Of a DNA stretch of 64,000 nt, positions 47,566 through 57,422 are shown one piece after another. The stretch comes from Leptospirillum ferrooxidans C2-3 (GTDB lineage Bacteria; Nitrospirota; Leptospirillia; Leptospirillales; Leptospirillaceae), in assembly GCF_000284315.1 (NCBI RefSeq), contig NC_017094.1, forward strand, positions 1,643,486 to 1,707,485. The letters are read 5' to 3'. Under the pieces are notes generated by a model, which worked only from the letters and a program-made list of their open reading frames with translations, was not told where the DNA came from and did no database searches. How positions within the stretch are numbered: the stretch's first letter is position 1; each line of letters starts with the position of its first letter. A program made the translations under genes and the position numbers.

Positions 47566-49239
47566 ATGCATTTTCTCATCCCGGAAATAAAACGATCAAA
47601 ACTCGCATCACTCCTTTTGCTGATTCTTTTTCTTTCAGACGGAAGCCGTCTGCAAGCCTCCACCAATCCACTGAACCTGGCGACACAGGAAAAGACAAAA
47701 CCTCCCAAAGACCCTTTGATCATCAAACCCTCTGCCCCTACTCCGCTTGACATGGAAAACTCCGTTTCCCTGAACTTCCGAAACGTAGATATATCTGTCC
47801 TCGTTCGATTCATGAGCAATCTCATGAATAAGAACATTGTCATGGACGAGCGGGTCAAGGGGAAAATCTCCATTCTCTCCCCTAACAGGATCAGCATTGA
47901 CCGGGCATTCCAGATCTTCAAGCAATCCCTGCGGATGAAAGGCTTCGAGGCCGTTACCAAAAAAGGCATGATTTTTATTGTTCCTGCCAATCAAGCCCCG
48001 CAAGACAGGGAACTCTTTCTTTTCACCCTCGAGAACACCAGTGCCAAATCCATCGCAAAAACCATCAACAGCATCCTTTCTAAAGGCTTCCAGCCTCCGC
48101 CTGTTGGAGCGGTCTCTTCCGGAGGACTGATCGGAATGGTCCAGATTGTTCCGGACAGTCCATCCAATAGCCTGATCATTTCAGCCACACCCCACGACTA
48201 TCACCTGATCAAGGCTCTTTTGCGCAATCTGGACCATCCTCCCGGAGAGGTTTACGTCAAGGCTTCCCTGATCGAGATCTCAACAGACAAACTTCAGAAT
48301 ATCCAGGTCAATCTTTTGGGAGCTGTTACCGGAGCCAATGGATCAGGCGTAGTGGGAGGCACAAACTACGGGATGGTGGGTGGAACGGTCAACGGAGCGG
48401 TCGGAAACAGTCTGACAGGAACCACAGGAACAACGACTGCCAGCGGTGCTGCCGGAGCAGCATCCTACCTCTCGGGACTCACCGGACTTGTTGCGGGAGT
48501 GCTGACCGGTGGAACGTTTACCTATGGGGGAGTGAGCTACCCGTCCATTGGATCACTGCTCAATGCTCTTCAAACAGATACAGACGTCAGGACCCTTTCC
48601 ACTCCGGAAATTCTGGCCACAGACTCGCAAAAGGCCAAGATTACAGTTGGTGAGGACGTTCCTTTTATTACCGGACAAAGCCAGACGGTTGGCGGAAACG
48701 TCATGACAATGATCCAGCGCCAGAATGTGGGTATAACCCTTGAAATCACCCCACATATCCTTGCCCACAACAGAGTTCGCCTTCAACTCAAGCAAACGAT
48801 ATCGGCCCTTACAAATGCCTCCCAGCTGATCGGAACAATCGCCGTTGGTCCGACCACAACCAAACGGGCCACTACGACAACACTGACGATTGCTTCCGGC
48901 CAAACGATTGTGATCGGTGGACTGATCTCGTCTGTCGTCACCAAAAACAAGTCCACGATCCCGTGGCTTGGAGACATTCCCGTCCTGGGGTACCTGTTTT
49001 CAAACACCACCAATGAAAAGCAACGGGATGATCTCCTGATCTTTCTCACTCCCTATGTCATCAAGTCCAATTATTCCTATGCCAAGATCGATCTGGGCGC
49101 ACCGTCCATCCTGAAGAGATACTCCCGCCACCAGCATCTGATCGAAACATTAACCCCCAAGATTAAACCTGGAACGGTATCCGACGATACTTTTCTGGAA
49201 ACGGTCAATCTTCCAGGGGAAAAAGGAACTCCGGAGTGA
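47566..49239 (+). CDS. gspD: Type II secretion secretin GspD, short form
   Basis: GspD forms the outer-membrane channel. After a signal sequence, an N0 domain (about 62-145, SVSLNFRNVDISVLVRFMS) is followed by only one further N-type domain (about 146-222), then the secretin core (VYVKASLIEIS; VPFITGQSQTVGG; VIGGLISSVVTKNKSTIPWLGDIPVLGYLF). A Gly/Thr-rich insertion lies near 245-315. At 557 residues it is about 100 shorter than the usual form with N0-N1-N2-N3. No lipobox is seen, so targeting may not need a pilotin. Confidence 0.93.
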   Translation: MHFLIPEIKRSKLASLLLLILFLSDGSRLQASTNPLNLATQEKTKPPKDPLIIKPSAPTPLDMENSVSLNFRNVDISVLVRFMSNLMNKNIVMDERVKGKISILSPNRISIDRAFQIFKQSLRMKGFEAVTKKGMIFIVPANQAPQDRELFLFTLENTSAKSIAKTINSILSKGFQPPPVGAVSSGGLIGMVQIVPDSPSNSLIISATPHDYHLIKALLRNLDHPPGEVYVKASLIEISTDKLQNIQVNLLGAVTGANGSGVVGGTNYGMVGGTVNGAVGNSLTGTTGTTTASGAAGAASYLSGLTGLVAGVLTGGTFTYGGVSYPSIGSLLNALQTDTDVRTLSTPEILATDSQKAKITVGEDVPFITGQSQTVGGNVMTMIQRQNVGITLEITPHILAHNRVRLQLKQTISALTNASQLIGTIAVGPTTTKRATTTTLTIASGQTIVIGGLISSVVTKNKSTIPWLGDIPVLGYLFSNTTNEKQRDDLLIFLTPYVIKSNYSYAKIDLGAPSILKRYSRHQHLIETLTPKIKPGTVSDDTFLETVNLPGEKGTPE

Positions 49240-49245
49240 TGAACC

Positions 49246-50964
49246 ATGGCTGGAGATAACCTGAAGGAGCAGATCCTCTCATTGATGGTTCCTTCAATCG
49301 ATGGCTCAAACTTGAAAAACCAGCTCTCCTTGGCCGAATGGCTGGGCCCCCAGGGAGAAAATCAGGATGAGTTGTGGAAAAAATGGGCAAACATCCAAAA
49401 CTATCCATACCTCACAGAGTTTAGCCTGGACTCCATGGAGCCAGAACTATTGGCGAATCTCCCCATCGGATTTCTCAAGCAACATCTCCTCTTGCCAACT
49501 CATCACATCGAACAGAAACGGACAATCCAACTCATTCTTGGCTCACCCAAGAGTTTTTTTGCTATTGAGCCGGTGAAAACCATCCTGAGAGAACAGGATC
49601 CGGATATACGCTTTGATTTTGCACTCATGTCACCATCAAAACTTCTGACATTGATCAACAACGCCTACGAACGATATACACAAAGCCAGACATCGGAGGT
49701 TTTATCAGGAGTCTCCACTGAAACGGAAGAAATGAAGGATCTTTCGTCCATTCAGGAGACCATCGACCTTCTTGACGCCAAGGATGATGCACCAATGATC
49801 CGGTTGGCCAACTCCATTCTGGCCCAATCCATTCGCCAAAAGGCCTCTGATATCCACATCGAACCCTTTGAGAAGGATCTCATGGTTCGGTATCGAGTCG
49901 ACGGAGTCCTCTTCAACGTGCTTTCCATACCGCAAAAGATTCAGTCCGGGCTGGTTTCAAGATTCAAGTTGATGGCCAATTTGAACATTGCAGAAAAAAG
50001 ACTTCCCCAGGATGGAAGAATCAGGATCAAGACCGGTGGACGGGATATTGACATAAGAGTTTCTACGCTCCCGGTCAGACATGGAGAACGTGTTGTCCTT
50101 CGTATTCTGGAACAGGGCACATTACTTCTGCCACTTTCATCAATCGGATTTGATGACCACGATCTTTCAACACTGGCAGGGCTCATTCGCCTGACACACG
50201 GAATCATTTTGGTAACAGGGCCCACGGGGGCGGGAAAAACAACCACTCTGTACGCCATCTTAAACACGATCAACAGCCCTGATAAAAACATCATCACGAT
50301 TGAAGACCCCGTCGAATATCAGCTTCAGGGAATAGGACAAATCCAGGTCAACCCCAAAATTCAGCTCACTTTTGCAACAGGTCTCCGATCCATTCTCCGT
50401 CAGGATCCCGACGTCATCCTGATTGGAGAGATCCGGGATGGAGAAACCGCCGAAATCGCCATTCAGGCCTCTTTGACCGGCCATCTCGTTTTCTCAACAC
50501 TCCACACCAATGACGCCCCCTCTGCCATTACCCGACTGATAGACATGGGTACTGAACCTTTTCTGATTTCAACAAGTGTCAAGGCTGTCATAGCACAGAG
50601 ACTCGTGAGGAAAATCTGCCCGGACTGTCGGGAAAGCTACATTCCTGAAGGTATAGAACTTTATCGAATAGGCATCACACAGGACCAGCTGCCTCCGGAA
50701 GGACTCTTTAGGGGAAAAGGATGTGTTCGCTGCATGAATACCGGTTATCGCGGCAGGCAGGGGATTTACGAGCTACTGATCATCGACCCAGAAATTGCCC
50801 AGCTGATCAATCTTAAAACAGACACTGCCACAATCAGGAACCGAGCAAAAGAAAAAGGAATGACCACGCTTCTTGAGGATGGAAAACGAAAAATCCTTCT
50901 GGGCATCACGACGACTGAAGAGGTTCTGAGAGTCGCACTGTCTGAAGTCTCCGTTGAGCAATAA
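49246..50964 (+). CDS. gspE: Type II secretion ATPase GspE
   Basis: GspE is the cytoplasmic ATPase that powers pseudopilus assembly. The 572-residue protein has an N-terminal GspE/PilB domain, then the ATPase core with Walker A GPTGAGKTT near 325-333, the Asp box IEDPVEYQL, Walker B ILIGEIRDGETAE and the His box LHTNDAP. A C-terminal zinc-binding region has CPDC and CVRC. Six bases separate it from gspD. Confidence 0.96.
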   Translation: MAGDNLKEQILSLMVPSIDGSNLKNQLSLAEWLGPQGENQDELWKKWANIQNYPYLTEFSLDSMEPELLANLPIGFLKQHLLLPTHHIEQKRTIQLILGSPKSFFAIEPVKTILREQDPDIRFDFALMSPSKLLTLINNAYERYTQSQTSEVLSGVSTETEEMKDLSSIQETIDLLDAKDDAPMIRLANSILAQSIRQKASDIHIEPFEKDLMVRYRVDGVLFNVLSIPQKIQSGLVSRFKLMANLNIAEKRLPQDGRIRIKTGGRDIDIRVSTLPVRHGERVVLRILEQGTLLLPLSSIGFDDHDLSTLAGLIRLTHGIILVTGPTGAGKTTTLYAILNTINSPDKNIITIEDPVEYQLQGIGQIQVNPKIQLTFATGLRSILRQDPDVILIGEIRDGETAEIAIQASLTGHLVFSTLHTNDAPSAITRLIDMGTEPFLISTSVKAVIAQRLVRKICPDCRESYIPEGIELYRIGITQDQLPPEGLFRGKGCVRCMNTGYRGRQGIYELLIIDPEIAQLINLKTDTATIRNRAKEKGMTTLLEDGKRKILLGITTTEEVLRVALSEVSVEQ

Positions 50965-50991
50965 ACGATGAACATGGTCAGGCAATAAAAC

Positions 50992-52197
50992 ATGCCTATT
51001 TTTGTTTATGAAGGAATTAGCCCGTCCGGCAAACGATCCACAGGGCTGATTGATGCCGACAGTTCCCGCCATGCCCGACAGAAGCTCCGTGCCCAGGGAA
51101 TAACCGCGCTCAGGATCGATACACAGGACGCAGGGAAGTCCTCGACCGATACAGGAACCAGCAGTGGCAGAGTCAAGGCAAAAGAGCTGACCGCATTTAC
51201 AAGGCAGCTGGCAACACTCATCGGTGCGGGGATACCAATCGTGGACTCTCTTGCTGCCATTCTTGACCAGGGGATGGAGGGTCATTTTCAGGAGATCATC
51301 GCTTCCGTCAGGGAAGATGTGAAAGGAGGCCGTTCACTAAATGGCGCTCTTGAAAAATATCAAAAAATCTTTTCCCCGATTTTCATAAACATGATCCGAG
51401 CAGGAGAAGAGTCCGGAACCCTTGAAATCATGCTTGACCGCATTGCGGATTTTCAGGAAAAAAGCCAGGAAACGAGAAGAAAAGTTCTTGGAAGCCTTTT
51501 TTATCCCATCATTCTCATGTGTGTCGGCATTTTGATGGTTCTGTTTCTCCTCACCGTCGTCATGCCCAGAATCACCAGCATTTTTGAGGGACTGAAAGCG
51601 ACACTGCCCCTTCCCACCCGGATTCTTCTGGCTGTTTCCGGTACTCTCAGGAACCATGCACTGATCTTTCTCGGAGCAACCATATTTCTGATACTCGCCG
51701 GAATCCGTCTAGCAAAGACGCAAAAACGGCAATTGGACGAAATTCTTTTAAAAATACCTCGAGTTGGTCCGTTGATCACTTCAGACCAGGTTGCCCGCTT
51801 TGCAAGAACTATGTCGGTTCTCCTGAAAGGAGGGGTCTCACTCCAAAGAGCCCTTGAAATTGCGGAGACAGTCGTGACCAACCAAATTTTGAAAGAGGCT
51901 GTTTCCCGGGCAAGAGAGCTTGTCAGGAACGGAGAATCCCTCGGGGGAAGCCTCCGCCAATCCCCTTATTTTCCCAGGCTTGCGGTTGCAATGATCCAGA
52001 CAGGGGAACGATCCGGGCAACTCGAAGAACTCCTTCTGAAAACAGCCCAGGGCTATGAGTCCGAGGTTGGACAAATCGTCGCAACCATTACTTCAATCGT
52101 TGAGCCTGTCATGATATTATTAATCGGATCGATGGTCCTTTTCATGGTTCTTTCAGTTTTGCTCCCCATTTTTGAAATGAGTCAGGCTGTCCAGTAA
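50992..52197 (+). CDS. gspF: Type II secretion inner-membrane protein GspF
   Basis: GspF is the polytopic platform protein that contacts GspE. Two repeated T2SSF domains (about 70-190 and 270-390) each end in a membrane helix; hydrophobic segments lie near 167-190, 222-240 and 370-392. The start MPIFVYEGISPSGKRSTGLIDA and the repeats FTRQLATLIGAGIPIVDSL and FARTMSVLLKGGVSLQRAL are classical. Length (401) is normal. Confidence 0.96.
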   Translation: MPIFVYEGISPSGKRSTGLIDADSSRHARQKLRAQGITALRIDTQDAGKSSTDTGTSSGRVKAKELTAFTRQLATLIGAGIPIVDSLAAILDQGMEGHFQEIIASVREDVKGGRSLNGALEKYQKIFSPIFINMIRAGEESGTLEIMLDRIADFQEKSQETRRKVLGSLFYPIILMCVGILMVLFLLTVVMPRITSIFEGLKATLPLPTRILLAVSGTLRNHALIFLGATIFLILAGIRLAKTQKRQLDEILLKIPRVGPLITSDQVARFARTMSVLLKGGVSLQRALEIAETVVTNQILKEAVSRARELVRNGESLGGSLRQSPYFPRLAVAMIQTGERSGQLEELLLKTAQGYESEVGQIVATITSIVEPVMILLIGSMVLFMVLSVLLPIFEMSQAVQ

Positions 52198-52238
52198 TAA
52201 ACAACGAACAAAACACAAGATCGACACGAGGAAAAAAC

Positions 52239-52697
52239 ATGTCTGTCCTTACCATCAAGAAAAGAAACCTTTATTCGGACTCAGGGTTTACGCTGATCGA
52301 GATCATGGTGGTTATCTTCATCATTGCCCTTCTCGCTGCGCTTGTTGTTCCCAAAATCATCGGCCGTACCGAGGAAGCCAAAAGGGTGGCGGCAAAGGCA
52401 CAGATCAGGGAAATCGAAAACGCCCTGAGCCTTTACCATCTGGACAACGGGACATACCCTTCAACAGAACAGACGCTTGATGCACTGATCAAAAAGCCAT
52501 CGACACCGCCCATACCGACAAACTATAAAGCGGGAGGATATATCTCAAAGATACCGAAGGATCCCTGGGGTCGTCCCTATATCTACCTCTCCCCGGGAAA
52601 TCATGGAGACTTTGACCTCTATTCCTACGGAGCCGACGGTGCCAAGGGAGGCAAGGGCAACAACGCCGATATCGAATCCTGGGCCCTTGAAAACTGA
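52239..52697 (+). CDS. gspG: Major pseudopilin GspG
   Basis: GspG is the main subunit of the pseudopilus. A 16-residue leader ends in SDSG and is followed by FTLIEIMVVIFIIALLAALVV-type hydrophobic residues, with Glu at +5 after the prepilin-peptidase site. The C-terminal part has DPWGRPYIYLSPG and the calcium-site region DLYSYGADG. The prepilin peptidase gene is not in this window. The stop overlaps the next start by one base. Confidence 0.96.
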   Translation: MSVLTIKKRNLYSDSGFTLIEIMVVIFIIALLAALVVPKIIGRTEEAKRVAAKAQIREIENALSLYHLDNGTYPSTEQTLDALIKKPSTPPIPTNYKAGGYISKIPKDPWGRPYIYLSPGNHGDFDLYSYGADGAKGGKGNNADIESWALEN

Positions 52698-53695
52698 TGT
52701 CCCAACTTCCTCGTTTTCTCAAGAAAAAAAATGCAATCAAAGCCAGTCTGGCGAGCATTTCCCCTGCCATTCGGGACAATTTTGAGCATCTTTCAAAAGC
52801 GTTTGAAAAGCAGCCTCCCCTTCCGAAAAGAGAGAGCTTTTTTATGCGCCCGTCTGCTCTCGTACTCTGGGGAACAATCACTTTTTTCGTTTTCCTGGCA
52901 AAAGGATTCCCCTCTGACGACTTGGCCAACTTTTTGCTGACACTCCCCTCGCCAGAAATCCAGATGCGTGCTGAATCGGCCATCTACCACCCTCCTCTTG
53001 GAGTCTCCTATCGGGATATGACCATCACGGCACCAACCAATGATGGCCCGATTTCCTTGGACTTCGACAGGGCCAGGGGAAATATAGACCTTGTCACCCT
53101 CGTTTCAGGAAAACCGAGATACAATTTTGATGTAAAGATGTATGGAGGAGAGTTCAAGGGCAGACTCAGACGATTTTACCGGGGAAAAGTCAGCCATTTG
53201 AAAGGGACCACTATCCATCCGATTGACCTGTCCACAACCCGAAAACTGACTCATCAGGATCTGTCTGGGCTGATGGACCTTCAAACCGACTATACCTGGA
53301 AAACAGGCATGGAAGACAAGGGGCATGGGATTCTCTCCCTTTCCATTGCCAAGCTGGTGGTCCGCTCCCTCAACATGAACGGATTCCCTCTTCCCCCCAT
53401 TTCGTTTACTCATGTTCATGGGATGATCAGGATGAAAAATGGACTTGGCCATATCGAGACACTGAATGCGGATGGTCCAATGGCTCACTTGACCGGAAAA
53501 GGCGATATCGCCCTTGCCAATCCTTATCCTCGATCCATTGTCAACCTTGATTTTGACATCTCTCTCCGGGGAGAGCTCGCAAAGATCCCTCTTCCCTCCA
53601 TCACGGGAAAAAACGGCGCGGCCATACATCTTCACCTGTCAGGAGCACTGGGCTCGCCTCAGGTATCCCTTAACGGCATCGTTCTTCCCCGCTAG
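52697..53695 (+). CDS. gspN: Type II secretion protein GspN
   Basis: GspN occurs in a subset of secretion systems and is thought to act in the periplasm. The 332-residue protein has one N-terminal membrane segment (about 52-70, ALVLWGTITFFVFLAKG) and then a beta-rich domain (YRDMTITAPTNDG; GGEFKGRLRRFYRG; HLHLSGALGSPQVSLNG). Identification rests on position and on the repetitive strand pattern. It overlaps gspG by one base. Confidence 0.75.
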   Translation: MSQLPRFLKKKNAIKASLASISPAIRDNFEHLSKAFEKQPPLPKRESFFMRPSALVLWGTITFFVFLAKGFPSDDLANFLLTLPSPEIQMRAESAIYHPPLGVSYRDMTITAPTNDGPISLDFDRARGNIDLVTLVSGKPRYNFDVKMYGGEFKGRLRRFYRGKVSHLKGTTIHPIDLSTTRKLTHQDLSGLMDLQTDYTWKTGMEDKGHGILSLSIAKLVVRSLNMNGFPLPPISFTHVHGMIRMKNGLGHIETLNADGPMAHLTGKGDIALANPYPRSIVNLDFDISLRGELAKIPLPSITGKNGAAIHLHLSGALGSPQVSLNGIVLPR

Positions 53696-53706
53696 CGAGA
53701 AGTCTC

Positions 53707-55041
53707 ATGGCAGATACATATTTACTGACCCGATTTTCAGATGACGACCTCGAAGCCTATATTGCCCGGAGGGATCGGTCATCCTGGGAAATCCAAAATC
53801 ACTTCCGTTGGCCGATCTCTCCAAAAGATTTTCTGGACCCGGAAAAACCGCTGAAGATTCCAGAACTTGACGACCTGCTTGCTGGAAAAAATGTCATTTC
53901 CATTCTTTTTTGGCCCCCCGAACTCTCCATTTCCGAATCTTTCATGCTCCCATCCCTTTTGAAGCAGGAATTGCTTCCTGCTTGTGAAAATGAAATGGAC
54001 GCACTGATACCTTGGCCGATCGAACAATGCCAAACAGCCATCAGAACGACAAGGGAGATCAATTCCTACCGGGTTTTCGCCCTGACAACTCCGAAAGCTC
54101 CAATGGAAACAGCCATAAGGAAGCTTGCCGACCACCACCTCGAACCCAAGCATATTTTTCCGGAATCCCTGCTTCTTGCAGAAACCCAGCCAAAAGAGAG
54201 CCTTTCAGAAAAAAACCAGAAAGAGTTCACGCTTCTCTGCCAGGAGCAGATAACCCGAATGCTGATCCTCGTTCTTGATGGAGATTTTCCAGTCAAAGAG
54301 CTGGTGATCAGAGATCCATCCCCGGAAGAACGGATCCGACAGCTTGAAAATATCTTCTTTGCATTTTCCATGGAAGGCCAGTTGTTACGAATAGGAAATG
54401 GGGCTACCCCGCTCCAAAAGCTCCCATCCAAAGGGGCCAATGAAGACGCTGCGATCATGACCGGTCTGAAATATCTTTTTCCGGACGGAAGTCTCAGACG
54501 GGATCTTCCTGATTTCCGGACTGGAACACTAGCCTCCGAACATGAGAAAAAATTCCTCATCAAACAGCTCCGTCCATTTGTTCTCCTGACGACCCTTTTC
54601 ATTCTGGCAATGGGTTTCGATGGATGGGTCCATTATGAAGCCATCAAGTCCCATGTATTGGCGGAAAAAAACTTGATCAGATCGATTGCATCAAAAGCAT
54701 TGGACACATCGCAGATTGTCGACCCTATTGCCCAGATGGAGCAAAAAGAAAAGAATCTCAAAAAACAAAGCCGGATGCTGTCAAGAGGAACGGATATTAT
54801 TGAGCTCTTGAGGGCCATTTCCATCGCACCTCCCAACAACATGACTTTTGAGCTGGTTTCACTCTCCATAGGAGCAAAAAGTCTCAACCTATCGGGAAAA
54901 ACCGATAGTTTTGAGCATGTGGAAACCATCAGGACTGAACTTCTGAAAAACCCGCACATCAAAAAATTGTCCGTGCAAAGTGCCAGACTGGGCATTGACC
55001 ATAGAACAGTGACTTTCAGGATGGGAGGAACTCATGACTGA
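53707..55041 (+). CDS. gspL: Type II secretion protein GspL
   Basis: GspL anchors GspE to the membrane through an actin-like cytoplasmic domain. Here an N-terminal domain of about 290 residues is followed by a membrane helix (about 294-312, PFVLLTTLFILAMGFDG), a coiled coil and a periplasmic ferredoxin-like domain (about 370-440). Sequence similarity is low, but order, topology and length (444) fit. It overlaps gspM by eight bases. Confidence 0.8.
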   Translation: MADTYLLTRFSDDDLEAYIARRDRSSWEIQNHFRWPISPKDFLDPEKPLKIPELDDLLAGKNVISILFWPPELSISESFMLPSLLKQELLPACENEMDALIPWPIEQCQTAIRTTREINSYRVFALTTPKAPMETAIRKLADHHLEPKHIFPESLLLAETQPKESLSEKNQKEFTLLCQEQITRMLILVLDGDFPVKELVIRDPSPEERIRQLENIFFAFSMEGQLLRIGNGATPLQKLPSKGANEDAAIMTGLKYLFPDGSLRRDLPDFRTGTLASEHEKKFLIKQLRPFVLLTTLFILAMGFDGWVHYEAIKSHVLAEKNLIRSIASKALDTSQIVDPIAQMEQKEKNLKKQSRMLSRGTDIIELLRAISIAPPNNMTFELVSLSIGAKSLNLSGKTDSFEHVETIRTELLKNPHIKKLSVQSARLGIDHRTVTFRMGGTHD

Positions 55042-55636
55042 AAGATATCTGTCCATTCTCTCTCCCATTTTTGCTCCTATCAGAAAGTACTCCATCCCTC
55101 TCCGAGAGCGTTGGGAAAAATTGACCGCAAGAGAGAGAAGCCTCCTGGCCATCATGCTGTCCCTTCTCGCCCTCTATCTCATCTCAACTCTTTTGACATC
55201 CCTTTTTCTTGATCCCTATGAAGAAGCCCTTTCCGATGAGACAGCCCTTAAGGAAGAGGTCCAAAAAGCCAGCCAGATCTCATCCCATCTTCGGCAAATA
55301 CAGTCCTCCATCAATGAACGCTCCCATCTGTTAAGCTCGGATAACGCCGGGTTTTCCCTGATTTCCTATCTGGAGCAGGAAGCGAGGCATTCTCAAATCT
55401 CAACATCAGTCTCCCAAATGACTCCCAGAAACCTTCCTTCCGAAGGTGGCTATCCTTCGGTGATGGTCAGCCTGCACCTTGAAAAGGTTGACCTGGCCCA
55501 TGTCCTCATCTTTATAGCCCGAATCCAGCGGGCCCCTCACCTTCTCCGGATCACGCACATTTCCCTTGAGCGCAGATTCGACCAGCATGACCTTCTTGAC
55601 GTGCGAATCGATGTACAAACCATCCAGCCCTCATAA
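55034..55636 (+). CDS. gspM: Type II secretion protein GspM
   Basis: GspM pairs with GspL in the inner membrane. A short cytoplasmic N-terminus with LTARERSLL, typical of the family, is followed by one membrane helix (about 37-60), a coiled-coil-like stretch and a small periplasmic domain (about 105-200). The 3' end overlaps the gspK start by 26 bases. Confidence 0.82.
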   Translation: MTERYLSILSPIFAPIRKYSIPLRERWEKLTARERSLLAIMLSLLALYLISTLLTSLFLDPYEEALSDETALKEEVQKASQISSHLRQIQSSINERSHLLSSDNAGFSLISYLEQEARHSQISTSVSQMTPRNLPSEGGYPSVMVSLHLEKVDLAHVLIFIARIQRAPHLLRITHISLERRFDQHDLLDVRIDVQTIQPS

Positions 55637-56627
55637 ATCAGACGAAGGGTTCGCCCTAGTCATGGTGCTGTTCATGGTTGTTCTACTGACACTTCTGGTC
55701 TTTCGGATCATCGATCGAGCAGAATCCTTCCTGAGGGAATCAGAAATTTTCCATGACAACACACAAGCCTATTATCTCGCCCGATCAGGGATCGAGGCGG
55801 GCAAGCTCGAAATTATCGGAAGCTCCCTCGCAGCTGTAAAAAGTGGACAGAACTACACCGGCCTTGATCAGCCATGGGCGACGCCCCTGATCAATTTTCC
55901 CGTTGCATCAAACATGTTTCTTTCTGGCATCGTCACCGATGAAGACTCAAAGATCAATCTGAATCAGATCTCCACCAATGGAATCCCCAATCTTCATAGA
56001 GTTGGACAACTCGAAAAGCTGTTCACACTACTGGGTCTTCCCATATCGGTGATTCCGGCCATTGAAGTCTGGGTTTCCGGGACAGGAACCAGCCAGCCGC
56101 CCCCTGCAGGAGCATATGCTTCCCAAATTCCTCCCTACAGGCCCCATGGAGCCCCCATGGATGTCCTCTCAGAGCTCCACCAGGTGATGGGAATGACCGA
56201 ATCGCAATTTCAGGCGCTAGAACCCTACATCACAGCTGAATCTGATGGGGTGGTGAACCTGAATACCGCATCCGAAACGGTCATAGAGTCCCTCGATCCG
56301 TCCATGACTCCTCAAATCGCGGCTTCCATCACCCAGTCCAGACCTTTTCGAACAATGCAGGCCGTCTCACAGGTCGTTCCACCGGCCGTCCTTGCAAATA
56401 TCCAGGGCGACATTACCATCGTCTCCCAAACATTCTCCATATCCGCAGTCGGCATTACCGGAAATACCAGACAGGCGGCAAGGGCCTACCTGACGGTCAA
56501 TGGAAGTCAGGCTCAATACTTATCCTTTCGTGTTGGAGGGAACCGACTTCTTGGACAGATTGAATCCTTGATCGAAAGTGCGCCACAATCTTCACAAACC
56601 ACCAATCTTTCCATTCCTTCCCCTTAG
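55611..56627 (+). CDS. gspK: Minor pseudopilin GspK
   Basis: GspK caps the pseudopilus tip with GspI and GspJ. The start at the ATG 55611 gives a short leader ending DEG followed by FALVMVLFMVVLLTLLVF; like other GspK proteins it lacks Glu at +5. The body contains the helix-hairpin-helix-like SAM region (VNLNTASETVIESL). Length is 338. No gspH, gspI or gspJ gene is found around it. The frame extends upstream to a TTG at 55566, which has no support. Confidence 0.88.
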   Translation: MYKPSSPHKSDEGFALVMVLFMVVLLTLLVFRIIDRAESFLRESEIFHDNTQAYYLARSGIEAGKLEIIGSSLAAVKSGQNYTGLDQPWATPLINFPVASNMFLSGIVTDEDSKINLNQISTNGIPNLHRVGQLEKLFTLLGLPISVIPAIEVWVSGTGTSQPPPAGAYASQIPPYRPHGAPMDVLSELHQVMGMTESQFQALEPYITAESDGVVNLNTASETVIESLDPSMTPQIAASITQSRPFRTMQAVSQVVPPAVLANIQGDITIVSQTFSISAVGITGNTRQAARAYLTVNGSQAQYLSFRVGGNRLLGQIESLIESAPQSSQTTNLSIPSP

Positions 56628-56703
56628 TCAAAAAGACCTATCGATCCTGAGGAGTGACTGTGCAAGAATAAGACCTCAGCCTTATCAATCCGGAGGATCC
56701 CGA

Positions 56704-57309
56704 ATGGAAGAAAACAAAGGAATCGGAGAGCTTTTTGATGAAGCCGAAACATTTCGGCTGACAGGAAAGCTGATCGATGCCATCGCGCTTTACCGTCAGA
56801 TTCTGATCAGAATTCCCAATGCACCTATGGTGCTTCGCCGTCTGGCAGAGTGTCTGATTGAAAAGGGTGTCCCCCAGGAAGCAATTTCTGCGTTGGAAGA
56901 TGCCATACGACTTGACCCTGAAGAACCGTCCCAGTATCACACCCTTGCCGGGGCGCTAAGGGGAAGAGGAAGAATGAATGATGCCCTTCTTATTTATCGA
57001 AAGGCCGTTGATCGTTCTCCGGGGAATATTACATACCTTGTCGATCTGGCCTGGTGCATGGCCGATATCGGAGCTATGGGAAAAGATCGCACCCTTCAGG
57101 AAAAAGCATTAGAAGTCCTTACAAAGGCTCATGAAATCAATGATCGGGATCCAGGAATATGGGATGGATTAGCCGGAATATACAAAGATCTTGGAAATAG
57201 GGAAAAAGCGATTGAATGTGTCAGGAAAGCCCTTGAACTTGATCCTTATGATACTGACAGGATTGAACTCCTTGAAAGATTATCCATGCAAAAGGCCACC
57301 AATAACTGA
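56704..57309 (+). CDS. Tetratricopeptide-repeat protein
   Basis: A 201-residue protein made of about five TPR units (AIALYRQILIRIPNAP; AISALEDAIRLDPEEPSQ; ALLIYRKAVDRSPGNI; ALEVLTKAHEINDRDPG; AIECVRKALELDPYDT). It has no signal peptide, so it is probably cytoplasmic. GGAGG nine bases before the ATG at 56704 sets the start. It follows gspK by 76 bases on the same strand and may be an accessory or scaffold protein for the secretion system. Confidence 0.85.
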   Translation: MEENKGIGELFDEAETFRLTGKLIDAIALYRQILIRIPNAPMVLRRLAECLIEKGVPQEAISALEDAIRLDPEEPSQYHTLAGALRGRGRMNDALLIYRKAVDRSPGNITYLVDLAWCMADIGAMGKDRTLQEKALEVLTKAHEINDRDPGIWDGLAGIYKDLGNREKAIECVRKALELDPYDTDRIELLERLSMQKATNN

Positions 57310-57422
57310 CTCCATCCCGCTCCATGTTGAAATCTCCCAGTTCTTTCTTTAAACTGTGGGGGAATCGGGCAAGTGGTGCCCGGACATCGTTGACTTTATG
57401 GCCTTACACCAAAGGAGCCCAA

